64,000 nt of DNA, from positions 20,177 to 84,176 of the forward strand of contig CAXBLT010000013.1 in assembly GCA_963976795.1 (NCBI GenBank). The letters run 5' to 3'. Shown here one piece after another: positions 35,792-45,455 of the stretch (position 1 is the stretch's first letter; every line of letters begins with the position of its first letter). The notes under the pieces are model-generated. The model saw only the letters and a program-made list of their open reading frames with translations. It was not told the origin of the DNA and made no database searches. The DNA is from UBA7359 sp963976795. GTDB taxonomy: Bacteria > Pseudomonadota > Gammaproteobacteria > Eutrophobiales > Eutrophobiaceae. The position numbers and the translations under genes were made by a program.

Positions 35792-36157
35792 GTGTTTGTA
35801 AAAAATATTAATGAATGTCCGGAATTCATTGCCAATGACGGTTGTTTAATAAGGGAATGGGTACACCCAAAAAATGACGCGGTTGATTTGCCATATTCCG
35901 TTGCAATGGCGACGGTTGAGATAGGGAAACAAAGTTACAAACATGCATTAGAGCAAACAGAGGTTTATATCATCTTCTCGGGGGAGGGTGTGATGCATAT
36001 TGATGATGAAGCACAGGAAGTGATCTCCGGTGAAGCGATACTCGTGCCAGCAGGCGCAACTCAATGGATAGAAAATACTGCTGATGAAGAATTATGTTTT
36101 ATTGCGATTGTTAATCCTCCCTGGAGTGATGAAGGCGACAAGAGAATTGAAGATTAA
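35792..36157 (+). CDS. Small cupin-domain protein
   Basis: About 121 residues forming a single cupin barrel: HALEQTEVYIIFSGEGVMHID is motif 1 (with His and Glu metal ligands) and ILVPAGATQWIEN is motif 2, where the usual final His is replaced by Gln. The start is GTG at 35792 after an AGGAG site. Substrate unknown. It diverges from hemH with 25 bp between starts and is convergent with the peroxiredoxin gene (4-bp overlap). Confidence 0.85.
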   Translation: MFVKNINECPEFIANDGCLIREWVHPKNDAVDLPYSVAMATVEIGKQSYKHALEQTEVYIIFSGEGVMHIDDEAQEVISGEAILVPAGATQWIENTADEELCFIAIVNPPWSDEGDKRIED

Positions 36158-36708
36158 TTATCGTCTGTATTAAACCAGTTGAGTACATTGTCGGCATTTT
36201 TATCCGGTGGGAATACCGGGTAGAACACTTTTTCTATAACAGCACCTTTGATTATGAGCGTTACTCTCTTGTAGCGCTGTATTTCCTCAACTGTGAATGT
36301 AGGTAGTGACAACGCTTGCTTGAGAAGAAAGGCGTGGTCACTAAGTAGCTCAAAAGGGAGATGTAAACGCGTTTTTGCTTCTTGTTGATAGTCTGTATCT
36401 TGACTGCTTAACCCAAAAAGATTTGCGTATTGTCTGATTTCCTTATGTAGGTCACGGAAACTACAAGACTGCGGTGTACATCCCCTCGCACCGGGTATCG
36501 ACTCCCAACCCTCGGGTAAAAACACATTGGGACGGCCTGTCATTGGGTAAATGTAGATGACGGTATAGCCCGTTAGTGCACTAATTTTGATTGTATCACC
36601 GTCAGTTTTGGATAAATTCAGATCAGGAAAACGCGTGCCGTGAAGATGGTCGCATGCACCATCATCTTCAGGGATGGGGAGGTCCCCTGGTAATTGATCG
36701 AGGCTCAT
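36154..36708 (-). CDS. PrxQ/BCP-like peroxiredoxin
   Basis: About 184 residues, thioredoxin fold. The catalytic segment RGCTPQSCSFRD has the PrxQ arrangement, with a peroxidatic Cys and a second Cys five residues later as resolving candidate. The preceding YPMTGRPNVFLPEGW stretch is longer than in E. coli Bcp. It should reduce hydroperoxides with thioredoxin as donor. It ends overlapping the cupin gene and starts 9 bp after the small unknown gene on the same strand. Confidence 0.85.
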   Translation of the reverse strand: MSLDQLPGDLPIPEDDGACDHLHGTRFPDLNLSKTDGDTIKISALTGYTVIYIYPMTGRPNVFLPEGWESIPGARGCTPQSCSFRDLHKEIRQYANLFGLSSQDTDYQQEAKTRLHLPFELLSDHAFLLKQALSLPTFTVEEIQRYKRVTLIIKGAVIEKVFYPVFPPDKNADNVLNWFNTDDN

Positions 36709-36717
36709 TGAATGAGT

Positions 36718-37017
36718 CTAGGAATATTTTGAAGATTGTTTTTGACGTAAAAGTTTTCGGTATTCAAGGTGTATCTTTTTACAGCGGTCACCGAGCTCAG
36801 TTTTTTCGTCAATATTATCAACGTAAAAGCGTATCAACGATCGTATTGGGCCTTCGACGATGTTGTATTCGATATTTCCATCAGCGACCTTGGTTATTTT
36901 TTTTAAATAACGTATCAAAAACCATTCTGTGGTGTAGGACTCAATTTCTGTTTTTTCGATCTCTTTAATATGCTTGATTACATAGAGACGGAAGTCACCG
37001 AAATAGATTTTTTTCAT
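36718..37017 (-). CDS. Small protein of unknown function
   Basis: About 99 residues, basic, mostly helical, no signal peptide or membrane segment. An AGGA ribosome site precedes the ATG. It lies immediately upstream of the peroxiredoxin gene with a 9-bp gap, so cotranscription is likely. I recognise no family. Confidence 0.6.
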   Translation of the reverse strand: MKKIYFGDFRLYVIKHIKEIEKTEIESYTTEWFLIRYLKKITKVADGNIEYNIVEGPIRSLIRFYVDNIDEKTELGDRCKKIHLEYRKLLRQKQSSKYS

Positions 37018-37101
37018 GATCCTGTCAGGATAAATATCAACATCAGATTATTTTATCCTATACAGGAACATGAAAATATCGCTATTGAATTAATACTATT
37101 T

Positions 37102-37986
37102 TTATTGCGCATTTTCCAGAGCGGCTATTCGTTCTTCCAAAGGAGGATGGCTCATGAACAAGCGTTTAAAGCCTGTTGGTACACCACCACTGATACCGAA
37201 TGCAGACATTTCGTCTGGGAGCGGTTGTGGGTTGCTAACTTGTTGTAAACGACGCAGGGCAGAGATCATTTTTTCTCGGCCTGCTAAATAGGCACCACCT
37301 TCATCCGCTTTAAACTCACGCCGACGAGAGAACCACATGACGATAGTACTTGCGAGTACAGATAGAATTATTTGTACGAAAATAACACCTATCCAGTAAC
37401 CTGGCCCGTGACCACGTTCGACTTTAAATACGAGTCGATCAAGCAAATGACCTATGACACGCGAGAAGAAAATAACAAAGGTATTTACCACGCCTTGAAT
37501 TAGACTGAGTGTGACCATATCGCCATTAGCGACGTGGCTAATCTCATGCCCCAATACAGCTTCGACTTCATCTTGAGTCATGTGATCCAAAAGACCCTGA
37601 CTAACAGCAACTAATGCTGCATTTTTATTCATGCCTGTTGCAAAGGCATTGGGTTGAGGCGAGTTGAATATGCCTAATTCAGGCATTTTAATGCCGGCTT
37701 CCCTGGCTTGCATTTCTACAGTTGAGACTAACCATTGTTCCTGACTATTAGCCGGCGTTTCAATCAACTTAACGCCCATGGTCTTTTTTGCCATCCATTT
37801 AGAGATCGCAAGTGATATCAGTGAACCGCCCATACCGAAGGCAGCAGAAAAGATAAGTAAGGCATTCAGGTTTAAACCACCACCTTGTTGTTCCAGGGCC
37901 GTGTCCAGGCCAAGTAGACGCATGCTTATGCTAAGCACAATCATAATGGCTATGTTGGTACCAAAGAAAAGTAACATCCGTAACAT
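37102..37986 (-). CDS. htpX: Membrane protease HtpX
   Basis: About 294 residues, M48 family. Two N-terminal membrane helices are followed by the zinc site HEISH at residues 147-151, two further helices and the third ligand region EFKADEGGAYLAG. It degrades misfolded inner-membrane proteins. No heat-shock promoter is obvious upstream. Confidence 0.96.
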   Translation of the reverse strand: MLRMLLFFGTNIAIMIVLSISMRLLGLDTALEQQGGGLNLNALLIFSAAFGMGGSLISLAISKWMAKKTMGVKLIETPANSQEQWLVSTVEMQAREAGIKMPELGIFNSPQPNAFATGMNKNAALVAVSQGLLDHMTQDEVEAVLGHEISHVANGDMVTLSLIQGVVNTFVIFFSRVIGHLLDRLVFKVERGHGPGYWIGVIFVQIILSVLASTIVMWFSRRREFKADEGGAYLAGREKMISALRRLQQVSNPQPLPDEMSAFGISGGVPTGFKRLFMSHPPLEERIAALENAQ

Positions 37987-38051
37987 GTTTTTCAGACTCC
38001 TGATTAAATAACTTTTATATAGATTGTAGCGTATTCAAAAAATTCAATAGA

Positions 38052-40541
38052 TTATGTTTTCCTGAGTACCAGCATAGGTGAACTGGCTAGCACTTTACGC
38101 GTACCAATTAATCCAGTAGTCACAATTATTAAACTACACACCAAAGGTGCAACTAGCCAAAGAACAGGATTAATGACAATTTCCATCTTGAACACGTATT
38201 CTGCCAGCGCCAGTTCGATGATTGATGCCGCTATGGCTGATAATACTCCTGTAATCATCCCGAGGAGCAGGAATTCGGCGATTAGTCCGGAAACGATTTG
38301 TTTGCGGTTTGCACCCAGCGCACTCATCAGTGCCGATTCGTGTGTTCGCTCGTCATGAGTGCTTTGTAAAGCAGCAAATAATACAGCGATGCCGGTCAGG
38401 ATAGTGAAGATAAAAACAAACTCAACCGTGCGCACAACCTGATTCATGATCGCCCTGACTTGTTTCAAGATAGCATCGATATCAAAGACCGTAATGCTTG
38501 GGTATTGTTTTATGAGATCTATCAACACAGAACGGTTTGAGTCGGGGATAAAAAGACTACTGATAAACGTACTAGGATAATCCATCAAGGCATCAGCGTT
38601 AGAAACAACAAAAAAATTGACATTGAAGGAGTCCCACTCGACCCAACGCAGGTTCGTCACCTTACCGTTGATTTCTTGACCGGCAATAGAATAGCTTAAG
38701 TTGTCCCCAACTTTAATCCCCAGCGTTTCGGCAATGCCTCCTTCTACGGAGAAATAATTTTCACTATTTTCGTTTTCAGGCCACCATTCACCTGCGACTA
38801 TCCGGTTATCCTTTTGCATGTTGTCAGCGTAAGAGAGATTGAATTCTCTGGTTGCAAGGCGATTTGCTCGTGGGTTTTCATAATCATCCGGATTGACATG
38901 GTTATCGTTGATCTTTGTCAATCGTCCACGAATCATGGGGTAAAGTTGTATAGGGTTGTTCAATGATGCTGATAGTTGAGCCTGTATATCTTCTGCCTGG
39001 TCGGGTTGTATGTTAATTAAAAAATAATTTGGTGCGTCATCGGGCAAACGATTTTGCCAGCCGGCCAGCAGATCTGTACGCACCAACGTGAGTAGCAACA
39101 TGACAGTAACACCAATACCGATTCCCATTATCTGCATGACACTCTGGTTTGAACGGCGAGATACATTCGCTAAGCCATAACGAGCGGACATCTTTAGTTT
39201 TGGTTGTAGTTGCTTCAGTAGTTTAATGATTAACTTTGCCGATACAGCGAGTAGTATTGCTGTCAGGAATAGACCGAGAACGGTATAGATTGTTAATGTG
39301 ACATCGCCTGATTGCCATGGGCTGAGTAAAACTAATGCGATTATAGCGAGCGTGTATATGGCGTAGTTATTTAAAGGCAGTGGTGTTAAGTCTTTACGTA
39401 ATACTCTTAGTGGTGATATTTTCCTTAAACGCATTAGCTGTGGTAATGCAAAAGCTAATACGGTAATTAGGCCAGTGAATATCCCGGATAAAACGGGTCG
39501 CCATGACGGCTTAGGTAATGATTGTTGTGTCATGCCAACCATCATTTGATTTAAGCCTTCTTGGGCAAAAAAACCGATAGCGCATCCGAATAAACTACAA
39601 ATAAGACCCAGCATCATTAGTTGATAGAAATAGATCTGTGTTATTTGACGTTGTTGTAAACCCAAACAACGCATGATGGCGCAATTATCATAATGTCTGA
39701 CAGCGAATCGTTGTGCTGACATCGCAATGGCAAGACCTGCCAGAGCAATACTAACTAATGCTGCCAGCCCAAGAAATTGTTCAGCGCGTTCCAAAGCAGT
39801 CTTGATTTCCGGACGGGCATCCTTAATGCCTTGGACTCGTACATTGTCATTTTTATCCAGTTTAAGTTGCTCACGGTATTGATCTATGGATTCAGATTGA
39901 CCCCCTAATAATAATCGATACTTGATACGACTTCCGGGCAAGATTAATTTTGTTTTGTCCAAATCCGCACGGTTCATCAACAATCGAGGCGCTATATTAA
40001 ATAGATCCCCGCCGCGATCAGGCTCGTAGGTTAAGATCTTCTCAACGATAAGTTCAGCCGCGCCTACATTGATAAGTTCTCCCAAGCTGACCTGTAAGGC
40101 TTGTAATAAACGACTATCTACCCAAACTGCACCCTCTGTTGGAATCGCGTCATTGATTTGTCCCTCGTTAAATAGATCGTCACTGGTCTTCAGGTTACCA
40201 CGTATGGGGTAGTTTGAATCTACGGCTTTAACTTCTGCCAGTTCAAGCTTATCTCCATTAACCACAACACTACGAAAGCTTTCATTAAGTGAGACGATTA
40301 ATCCTGAACGAACAGCCTTATCAATATATTCATCCTTTATTTTCGCCGATGCAATTAATACCAAATCAGCTGCGAGTAATTCTGTTGCTTGTTGTTCAGT
40401 TGCGCGCCTAACGCGGTCAGTAAAAAAACTTATTGAGGAGAGACAAGCGACAGCGATTAGGATAGAGATTCCTATTAAACGAAGTTCTCCCGAATACCAA
40501 TCCCGTTTTAATCCGGTAAATGCAAATTTAATCGTATTCAT
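38052..40541 (-). CDS. ybbP: ABC transporter permease, YbbP family
   Basis: About 829 residues with about ten membrane segments in two FtsX-like halves separated by large periplasmic domains, matching YbbP in size and layout. It overlaps the end of ybbA by 1 bp, so translation is coupled. MacB-like mechanotransmission rather than transport is usual for FtsX-type permeases. Substrate is not established. In E. coli the ybbAP pair also diverges from tesA, as here. Confidence 0.92.
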   Translation of the reverse strand: MNTIKFAFTGLKRDWYSGELRLIGISILIAVACLSSISFFTDRVRRATEQQATELLAADLVLIASAKIKDEYIDKAVRSGLIVSLNESFRSVVVNGDKLELAEVKAVDSNYPIRGNLKTSDDLFNEGQINDAIPTEGAVWVDSRLLQALQVSLGELINVGAAELIVEKILTYEPDRGGDLFNIAPRLLMNRADLDKTKLILPGSRIKYRLLLGGQSESIDQYREQLKLDKNDNVRVQGIKDARPEIKTALERAEQFLGLAALVSIALAGLAIAMSAQRFAVRHYDNCAIMRCLGLQQRQITQIYFYQLMMLGLICSLFGCAIGFFAQEGLNQMMVGMTQQSLPKPSWRPVLSGIFTGLITVLAFALPQLMRLRKISPLRVLRKDLTPLPLNNYAIYTLAIIALVLLSPWQSGDVTLTIYTVLGLFLTAILLAVSAKLIIKLLKQLQPKLKMSARYGLANVSRRSNQSVMQIMGIGIGVTVMLLLTLVRTDLLAGWQNRLPDDAPNYFLINIQPDQAEDIQAQLSASLNNPIQLYPMIRGRLTKINDNHVNPDDYENPRANRLATREFNLSYADNMQKDNRIVAGEWWPENENSENYFSVEGGIAETLGIKVGDNLSYSIAGQEINGKVTNLRWVEWDSFNVNFFVVSNADALMDYPSTFISSLFIPDSNRSVLIDLIKQYPSITVFDIDAILKQVRAIMNQVVRTVEFVFIFTILTGIAVLFAALQSTHDERTHESALMSALGANRKQIVSGLIAEFLLLGMITGVLSAIAASIIELALAEYVFKMEIVINPVLWLVAPLVCSLIIVTTGLIGTRKVLASSPMLVLRKT

Positions 40542-41227
40542 TATGTGTCTTCGCTAAGTTGACCGCCTGCCATCGTTACTTTTCGATCACAAAGGCTGGC
40601 CAAGGCATCGTCATGAGTCACCATCACCAGTGTTGTGCCATTGTCTTTATTCATTTTGAATAAAAGGTTGATAATTCTTTGGGCAGTTTTTTGATCCAGG
40701 TTGCCTGTTGGTTCATCGGCAAACAGTATTTTAGGATTACTTGCAAAAGCGCGTGCGATGGCGACACGTTGTTGTTCCCCACCAGAGAGCTGATTTGGGT
40801 AGTGATGAATACGTTCGCTTAACCCGACGTCAGCTAATTTTTGTTTGGCCAGTTCTTCCGCTTGTTCGGATCCAGCAAGTTCAAGTGGTAACGCTGTATT
40901 TTCCAGCGCTGTTAATCCAGGCAATAGATGGAAGGATTGAAATACAAAACCTACGAATTGATTACGAATATGTGCTCTGCCATCTTCATCTAAATCGTTT
41001 AAAATGATCTCGTTTAGACTAACTTTGCCTGATGTGGGCACATCCAGTCCGGCAAGTAACCCTAACAAAGTTGATTTGCCTGAGCCTGAGACGCCAATAA
41101 CCGCTAAACTTTCGCCTTGTTTTATAGACAAATTAATATCGTCGAGAATAGTGAGTTTACCTTCGGGACTAGACACTTGCTTTCCAAGAGCCTTAGCTTG
41201 CACAATATTGTTACTATTTGAATCCAT
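40541..41227 (-). CDS. ybbA: ABC transporter ATPase, YbbA/LolD type
   Basis: About 228 residues. Walker A is GVSGSGKST, the signature is LSGGEQQRVAIARAF and Walker B is ILFADEPTGNLD. It pairs with YbbP encoded immediately downstream. Its ATG (41225-41227 on this strand) overlaps the ATG of tesA on the opposite strand by two bases, so the two start codons share the sequence CATG. Confidence 0.93.
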   Translation of the reverse strand: MDSNSNNIVQAKALGKQVSSPEGKLTILDDINLSIKQGESLAVIGVSGSGKSTLLGLLAGLDVPTSGKVSLNEIILNDLDEDGRAHIRNQFVGFVFQSFHLLPGLTALENTALPLELAGSEQAEELAKQKLADVGLSERIHHYPNQLSGGEQQRVAIARAFASNPKILFADEPTGNLDQKTAQRIINLLFKMNKDNGTTLVMVTHDDALASLCDRKVTMAGGQLSEDT

Positions 41228-41843
41228 GTTTATGTATTACCGAATTTTATTTTTTATTATTTATTTATTGTCTTTTCCTGTTCATGCGCAGGGAAAGGCC
41301 ATACTTATATTAGGCGATAGCCTTAGCGCAGCTTATGGTATACCAGTAGAAGATGGGTGGGTATCCTTACTGGAGCAACGTTTAGTCAGACAACATTGGG
41401 AGCACAAAGTTGTCAATGCCAGCATAAGTGGTGAGACAACCTTGGGTGTTAAAACGCGATTAGATAAATTATTGGCTGAATACAAGCCTGAACTCGTGAT
41501 TATAGAACTAGGTGCAAATGATGGCTTACGCGGGTTTGCACTTAGCGAGATTGAGCAAAACCTGTCAGATATAGTTAATGAGATTAAAGAAACTAATGCG
41601 AATGTGTTACTAGTACCAATGCAACTACCGCCCAATTATGGTGCTGCTTATAATCAGCGTTTCATGTCAATTTATAAATCAGTTTCAGAGGAGCAAGGTA
41701 TCAACCTATCTGCATTTATTCTCAAAGATATCGCGCAGCATCCAGATTTAATGCAGGCTGATGGACTTCATCCTGTAAAGGAAGCTCAAGCGATGATGTT
41801 GGATAATCTCTGGCCTAGTTTGGAATCATTAATCATCCGATGA
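41226..41843 (+). CDS. tesA: Acyl-CoA thioesterase I / arylesterase TesA
   Basis: About 205 residues. A signal peptide (to about residue 22) is followed by SGNH blocks: GDSLSAAYG (catalytic Ser32), ISGETTLG, ELGANDGLRG and DGLHP. TesA is a periplasmic thioesterase, lysophospholipase and esterase. The frame is open further upstream, but translation from 41004 would lie wholly inside ybbA, so the ATG at 41226 (or 41232) is used. Neither start has a clear ribosome site. The stop overlaps the Nudix gene start by 4 bp. Confidence 0.93.
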   Translation: MFMYYRILFFIIYLLSFPVHAQGKAILILGDSLSAAYGIPVEDGWVSLLEQRLVRQHWEHKVVNASISGETTLGVKTRLDKLLAEYKPELVIIELGANDGLRGFALSEIEQNLSDIVNEIKETNANVLLVPMQLPPNYGAAYNQRFMSIYKSVSEEQGINLSAFILKDIAQHPDLMQADGLHPVKEAQAMMLDNLWPSLESLIIR

Positions 41844-42406
41844 AATTTTGTTGTTACTGTAGTACGGAATTAGTCTATGACATCCCAAGTGATGACAATC
41901 GGCACCGCCATATTTGTCAGTCGTGTGGGATTATTCATTATCAAAACCCTAAAATTGTCGCCGGTTGTCTCCCTATTTGGGGAGATCAAATATTACTTTG
42001 TAAACGGGCGATCGAGCCGAGGTTAGGATATTGGACGTTACCCGCTGGATTTATGGAAATGGGAGAGTCTACGCTTGAAGCGGGTATTAGAGAGACCCTG
42101 GAGGAGGCCAATGCGCGTGTAGAGGTAGAAAATCTTTATACTGTTTTTAATTTACCTTATGTTGATCAGGTTTATATGATGTTTCGATCAAGATTATTAG
42201 ATCTGGATTTTTCAGCCGGTGTTGAAAGTCTGGAAGTAAAATTATTTAAGGAAGATGAAATCCCGTGGGACGAATTAGCATTTGCAACAATTAGAGAGAC
42301 GTTAAAGTTTTATCTCGACGATAAAAAGACAGGTAGGTTCCAGTTACATACTGGAGACATTATAAAAAAGGAAAGTCGTTATGACTTTATTGAGACTTTA
42401 GTTTAA
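41840..42406 (+). CDS. Nudix hydrolase with N-terminal zinc ribbon
   Basis: About 188 residues. An N-terminal zinc ribbon (FCCYCSTEL, then CQSCG) precedes a Nudix domain with box GFMEMGESTLEAGIRETLEE; the Gly near the end of the classical box is replaced by Asn. This layout resembles NudC-like nucleotide pyrophosphatases, though the protein is shorter. Likely substrate is a nucleoside diphosphate derivative; specificity is unknown. Coupled to tesA by a 4-bp overlap. Confidence 0.88.
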   Translation: MKFCCYCSTELVYDIPSDDNRHRHICQSCGIIHYQNPKIVAGCLPIWGDQILLCKRAIEPRLGYWTLPAGFMEMGESTLEAGIRETLEEANARVEVENLYTVFNLPYVDQVYMMFRSRLLDLDFSAGVESLEVKLFKEDEIPWDELAFATIRETLKFYLDDKKTGRFQLHTGDIIKKESRYDFIETLV

Positions 42407-42428
42407 AAGCAAAAAACCAAATCAAACC

Positions 42429-42635
42429 CTAAACTTCAATCCATTGGCCATTACTAGCTTCATATTTTTTGCCATCAGTAGAAATACGGTCGCCGTTGCT
42501 AAATTCTTCATCGTTCCAATAACATTTAATATCATCGCTGGTTGTTAAGACGGTAGCATCATTATCTACTGGGCCAGTAACACGAGATGTTTTTTTAGCT
42601 GGGTCCGCTGCATCTACTGATTTTGGGTCTGACAT
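42429..42635 (-). CDS. Small protein of unknown function
   Basis: About 68 residues, acidic and hydrophilic, with no signal peptide. The C-terminal half (CYWNDEEFSNGDRISTDGKKYE) looks like a compact small-domain motif. I do not assign a family. It is on the same strand as cysN, but convergent with the Nudix gene. Confidence 0.6.
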   Translation of the reverse strand: MSDPKSVDAADPAKKTSRVTGPVDNDATVLTTSDDIKCYWNDEEFSNGDRISTDGKKYEASNGQWIEV

Positions 42636-42719
42636 TGTTTTCTCCCTTAACGTGTATTCTTCGGGCTATTTTAATCTCTGGAATTAATTTCTTCCAGTTT
42701 TCTCCACAAAAGTAGCTTA

Positions 42720-44366
42720 CTAGCGCAGCTTGGCCTTGTCACTTATCTGCGCCAAAATAGTCTTACTTGAATCCGATGCACAATCAAAAATTGCACTATT
42801 GTCCCGTTGTGCCTTTGGTTCATCAGCAACACAGCAGATGCAAATTAGGCCCGCTTGGTTAAATAATTGGCTGATTTCTTCAAGCTTACCGTCAATTTCA
42901 TCTTGATTCAGAACGATACAGACGTGACCACTATCAAACAGGTAACGTTCAAGTTCTTGTGCGGTTTGAACATTATTTTCTCCAAGCAACCAGGCAGTAA
43001 AAGCTTGTTGCCCATATCTGGCAATACGCTCATCCAGACTAACGGACTGAATATCAGCATTATCAGCTATACCTGTGATCATGCCTGCGCCAACGGTAAC
43101 GTTGCTTAATCGATCAATAATAATGAATGCACCCGTCCCTTTACATAAGCTGTAAGGGTCAATCGCGACAGTTGATGTCAGTGTGATGTCGCAATGGCCA
43201 ATTTCATTAAGATTGAGTTCGTTTGCTTCTGACTTATCCATGGAATTGACATCAATGCGATGATGGATCTTGGTAATCGAGCCAGTAATCGTCTTGGTAG
43301 CACGTTTCACGTAATATTCTTTGCCAACATTTAATGGTTGTTCAGTCATCCAAACTATATTGGCTTCGAACTTATTTCCCAGGGCCGGCTTATTATCACT
43401 ATGCGTGATCATGTCTCCACGACTAACGTCTATCTCATCGTTGAGAGTCAGTGTAACGGCCATGGGTGGGAAGGCTTGTTCTAGTTCGCCTTCATAAGTG
43501 ACAATAGATTTGATCGTGCTCGTTTTTCCAGAAGGTAATACGGTTACCTTATCGTTCTTGCGTACGATTCCTGAAGCAATAGTGCCGCAATAGCCCCTGA
43601 AATTAAGGTCCGGGCGATTGACGTATTGCACAGGGAAACGCATATCTTCGAAATTTCTATCACTGGCAATTTCGATGGTTTCTAAAATTTGCATTAACGG
43701 TTGTTCGTCATACCAGGGCATTTCGGTGCTTTGTTTAACGACATTTTCACCTTTCAGTGCAGAGATAGGAATAAACTTAATGTCAACGCGGTCTAGCTTG
43801 GTAGTGAAATTTAGGTAATCTGTTTTGATCTTGTTATAGACATCCTCAGCGTAATCAACGAGGTCCATTTTGTTGATAGCAACGATAATATGTTTTATTC
43901 CAAGCAGGGAAGAAATAATAGTATGGCGCCGAGTTTGAACTTGTACTCCGTGTCGTGCATCGATAAGGATAATGGCCAGATCGCATGTCGATGCGCCTGT
44001 AGCCATATTGCGGGTGTATTGTTCATGCCCCGGTGTATCTGCAATGATAAATTTGCGTTTGGCAGTGGAAAAATAACGATAGGCAACATCAATGGTAATA
44101 CCTTGTTCGCGTTCTGCCTGTAACCCGTCCACTAATAAGGCTAAATCAACTTCTTTGCCGGTTGTACCTGACTTCGCACTGTCTGCAGTAATTGCAGCGA
44201 GCTGATCTTCATAGATCATTTTTGAGTCGTGTAGTAGCCGACCAATCAGTGTGCTCTTACCATCATCAACACTGCCGCAAGTCAGCAAACGTAATAATTC
44301 TTTTTTCTCATGTTGAGCAAGATAAGCATCAATATCAGTACTAATGAGTTCAGATTGGTGCGACAT
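42720..44366 (-). CDS. cysN: Sulfate adenylyltransferase subunit 1 with vestigial APS-kinase domain
   Basis: About 548 residues. The GTPase part has G1 GSVDDGKSTL, G3 DTPGHEQY and G4 NKMDL, followed by EF-Tu-like beta-barrel domains. CysN activates CysD to make adenosine 5'-phosphosulfate. It is longer than a plain CysN (about 475) and shorter than CysNC fusions (about 630). The last 110 residues align by pattern to APS kinase (AFTAWLLG..., QELERYLFDSGH, AGLICICC, a terminal helix), but the P-loop GLSGSGKST is replaced by GENNVQTA and the middle is deleted. APS kinase activity is therefore not expected from it. It overlaps cysD by 1 bp. Confidence 0.92.
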   Translation of the reverse strand: MSHQSELISTDIDAYLAQHEKKELLRLLTCGSVDDGKSTLIGRLLHDSKMIYEDQLAAITADSAKSGTTGKEVDLALLVDGLQAEREQGITIDVAYRYFSTAKRKFIIADTPGHEQYTRNMATGASTCDLAIILIDARHGVQVQTRRHTIISSLLGIKHIIVAINKMDLVDYAEDVYNKIKTDYLNFTTKLDRVDIKFIPISALKGENVVKQSTEMPWYDEQPLMQILETIEIASDRNFEDMRFPVQYVNRPDLNFRGYCGTIASGIVRKNDKVTVLPSGKTSTIKSIVTYEGELEQAFPPMAVTLTLNDEIDVSRGDMITHSDNKPALGNKFEANIVWMTEQPLNVGKEYYVKRATKTITGSITKIHHRIDVNSMDKSEANELNLNEIGHCDITLTSTVAIDPYSLCKGTGAFIIIDRLSNVTVGAGMITGIADNADIQSVSLDERIARYGQQAFTAWLLGENNVQTAQELERYLFDSGHVCIVLNQDEIDGKLEEISQLFNQAGLICICCVADEPKAQRDNSAIFDCASDSSKTILAQISDKAKLR

Positions 44367-45274
44367 CAGAAATATCCTTCCCGTTTCTTTTCTTCCATTG
44401 AGCCTGCCTGGTCATAATCTATGACGCGGCCCTGACGTTCCGACGTTGTGGCTAACAACATTTCCTGAATGACCTCCGGGAGAGTAGTTGCGTTTGATTC
44501 GACGGCGCCCGTTAATGGGTAGCAACCCAGTGTTCGAAAACGAACCATTTTATTTTCAATTTTTTCATCAGGTTCTAATTGCATGCGATCATCATCAACC
44601 ATGATGTAAGTGCCGTCGCGTTTTACCACGGGACGTTCTTTGGCTAGATACAATGGGACTATTGGGATATTTTCCAGATGAATATATTGCCAGATATCGA
44701 GTTCGGTCCAGTTTGATAATGGAAAGACGCGAATACTTTCCCCCTTATCTACCTTGCCGTTGTATATGTTCCACAATTCAGGGCGCTGATTTTTGGGATC
44801 CCAACGATGATTTTTATCGCGGAACGAGTAAACGCGTTCTTTAGCGCGAGATTTTTCTTCATCGCGGCGTGCGCCGCCAAATGCGGCATCAAACTTGTAT
44901 TTATTTAGTGCTTGTTTAAGACCATCGGTCTTCATGATGTCAGTGTGCTTTTTACTTCCGTGCGTAAACGGGCCGACACCGGCATCGACACCATCTTGAT
45001 TAATGTGTACGAGAAGATCCAAGCCCAGTTTCTTTGCCAACTCGTCACGAAAAGAAATCATTTCCTTAAACTTCCATGTGGTGTCGACGTGCAGTAATGG
45101 GAACGGCAATTTCCCGGGCGCAAAAGCCTTCAATGCCAATTGCAACATCACGGCAGAATCTTTGCCTATGGAATAAAGCATGACTGGCTTTTCGAATTCA
45201 GCAGCCACCTCGCGAATGATGTGTATGCTTTCAGCTTCGAGCTGTTTTAGGTGCGTCAGGTTGTAATCGGTCAT
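44366..45274 (-). CDS. cysD: Sulfate adenylyltransferase subunit 2
   Basis: About 302 residues, the usual CysD length. PP-loop motif YSIGKDSAVMLQLALKAF near residue 34, then LLHVDTTWKFKEM, and FGGARRDEEKSRAKER. It catalyses adenylylation of sulfate, driven by CysN GTPase. It is the first gene of the cysDN pair; the region upstream (181 bp) holds a run of GC-rich sequence but no clear regulatory site. Confidence 0.97.
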   Translation of the reverse strand: MTDYNLTHLKQLEAESIHIIREVAAEFEKPVMLYSIGKDSAVMLQLALKAFAPGKLPFPLLHVDTTWKFKEMISFRDELAKKLGLDLLVHINQDGVDAGVGPFTHGSKKHTDIMKTDGLKQALNKYKFDAAFGGARRDEEKSRAKERVYSFRDKNHRWDPKNQRPELWNIYNGKVDKGESIRVFPLSNWTELDIWQYIHLENIPIVPLYLAKERPVVKRDGTYIMVDDDRMQLEPDEKIENKMVRFRTLGCYPLTGAVESNATTLPEVIQEMLLATTSERQGRVIDYDQAGSMEEKKREGYF

Positions 45275-45455
45275 GAAGCTAATATGCTAATTTCATTGAG
45301 AATATTCTAGGAAACAGGCTTAAGCCCGTTAAAAGCGGGGCATTATAGCAGATGCTTGGCGTGGGGCTAGGGTCTTGCTGATAATAGTGTTTGGCAGGCT
45401 TCTCTCTCTCAGGTTGTCTGAAACCCTAGTCAATAACACTTAAATTTGTGTTCAT

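Noticed and set aside
41004..41225. N-terminal extension of TesA inside ybbA.
   Set aside because: It would place 74 residues before a clear signal peptide and overlaps ybbA fully on the opposite strand.
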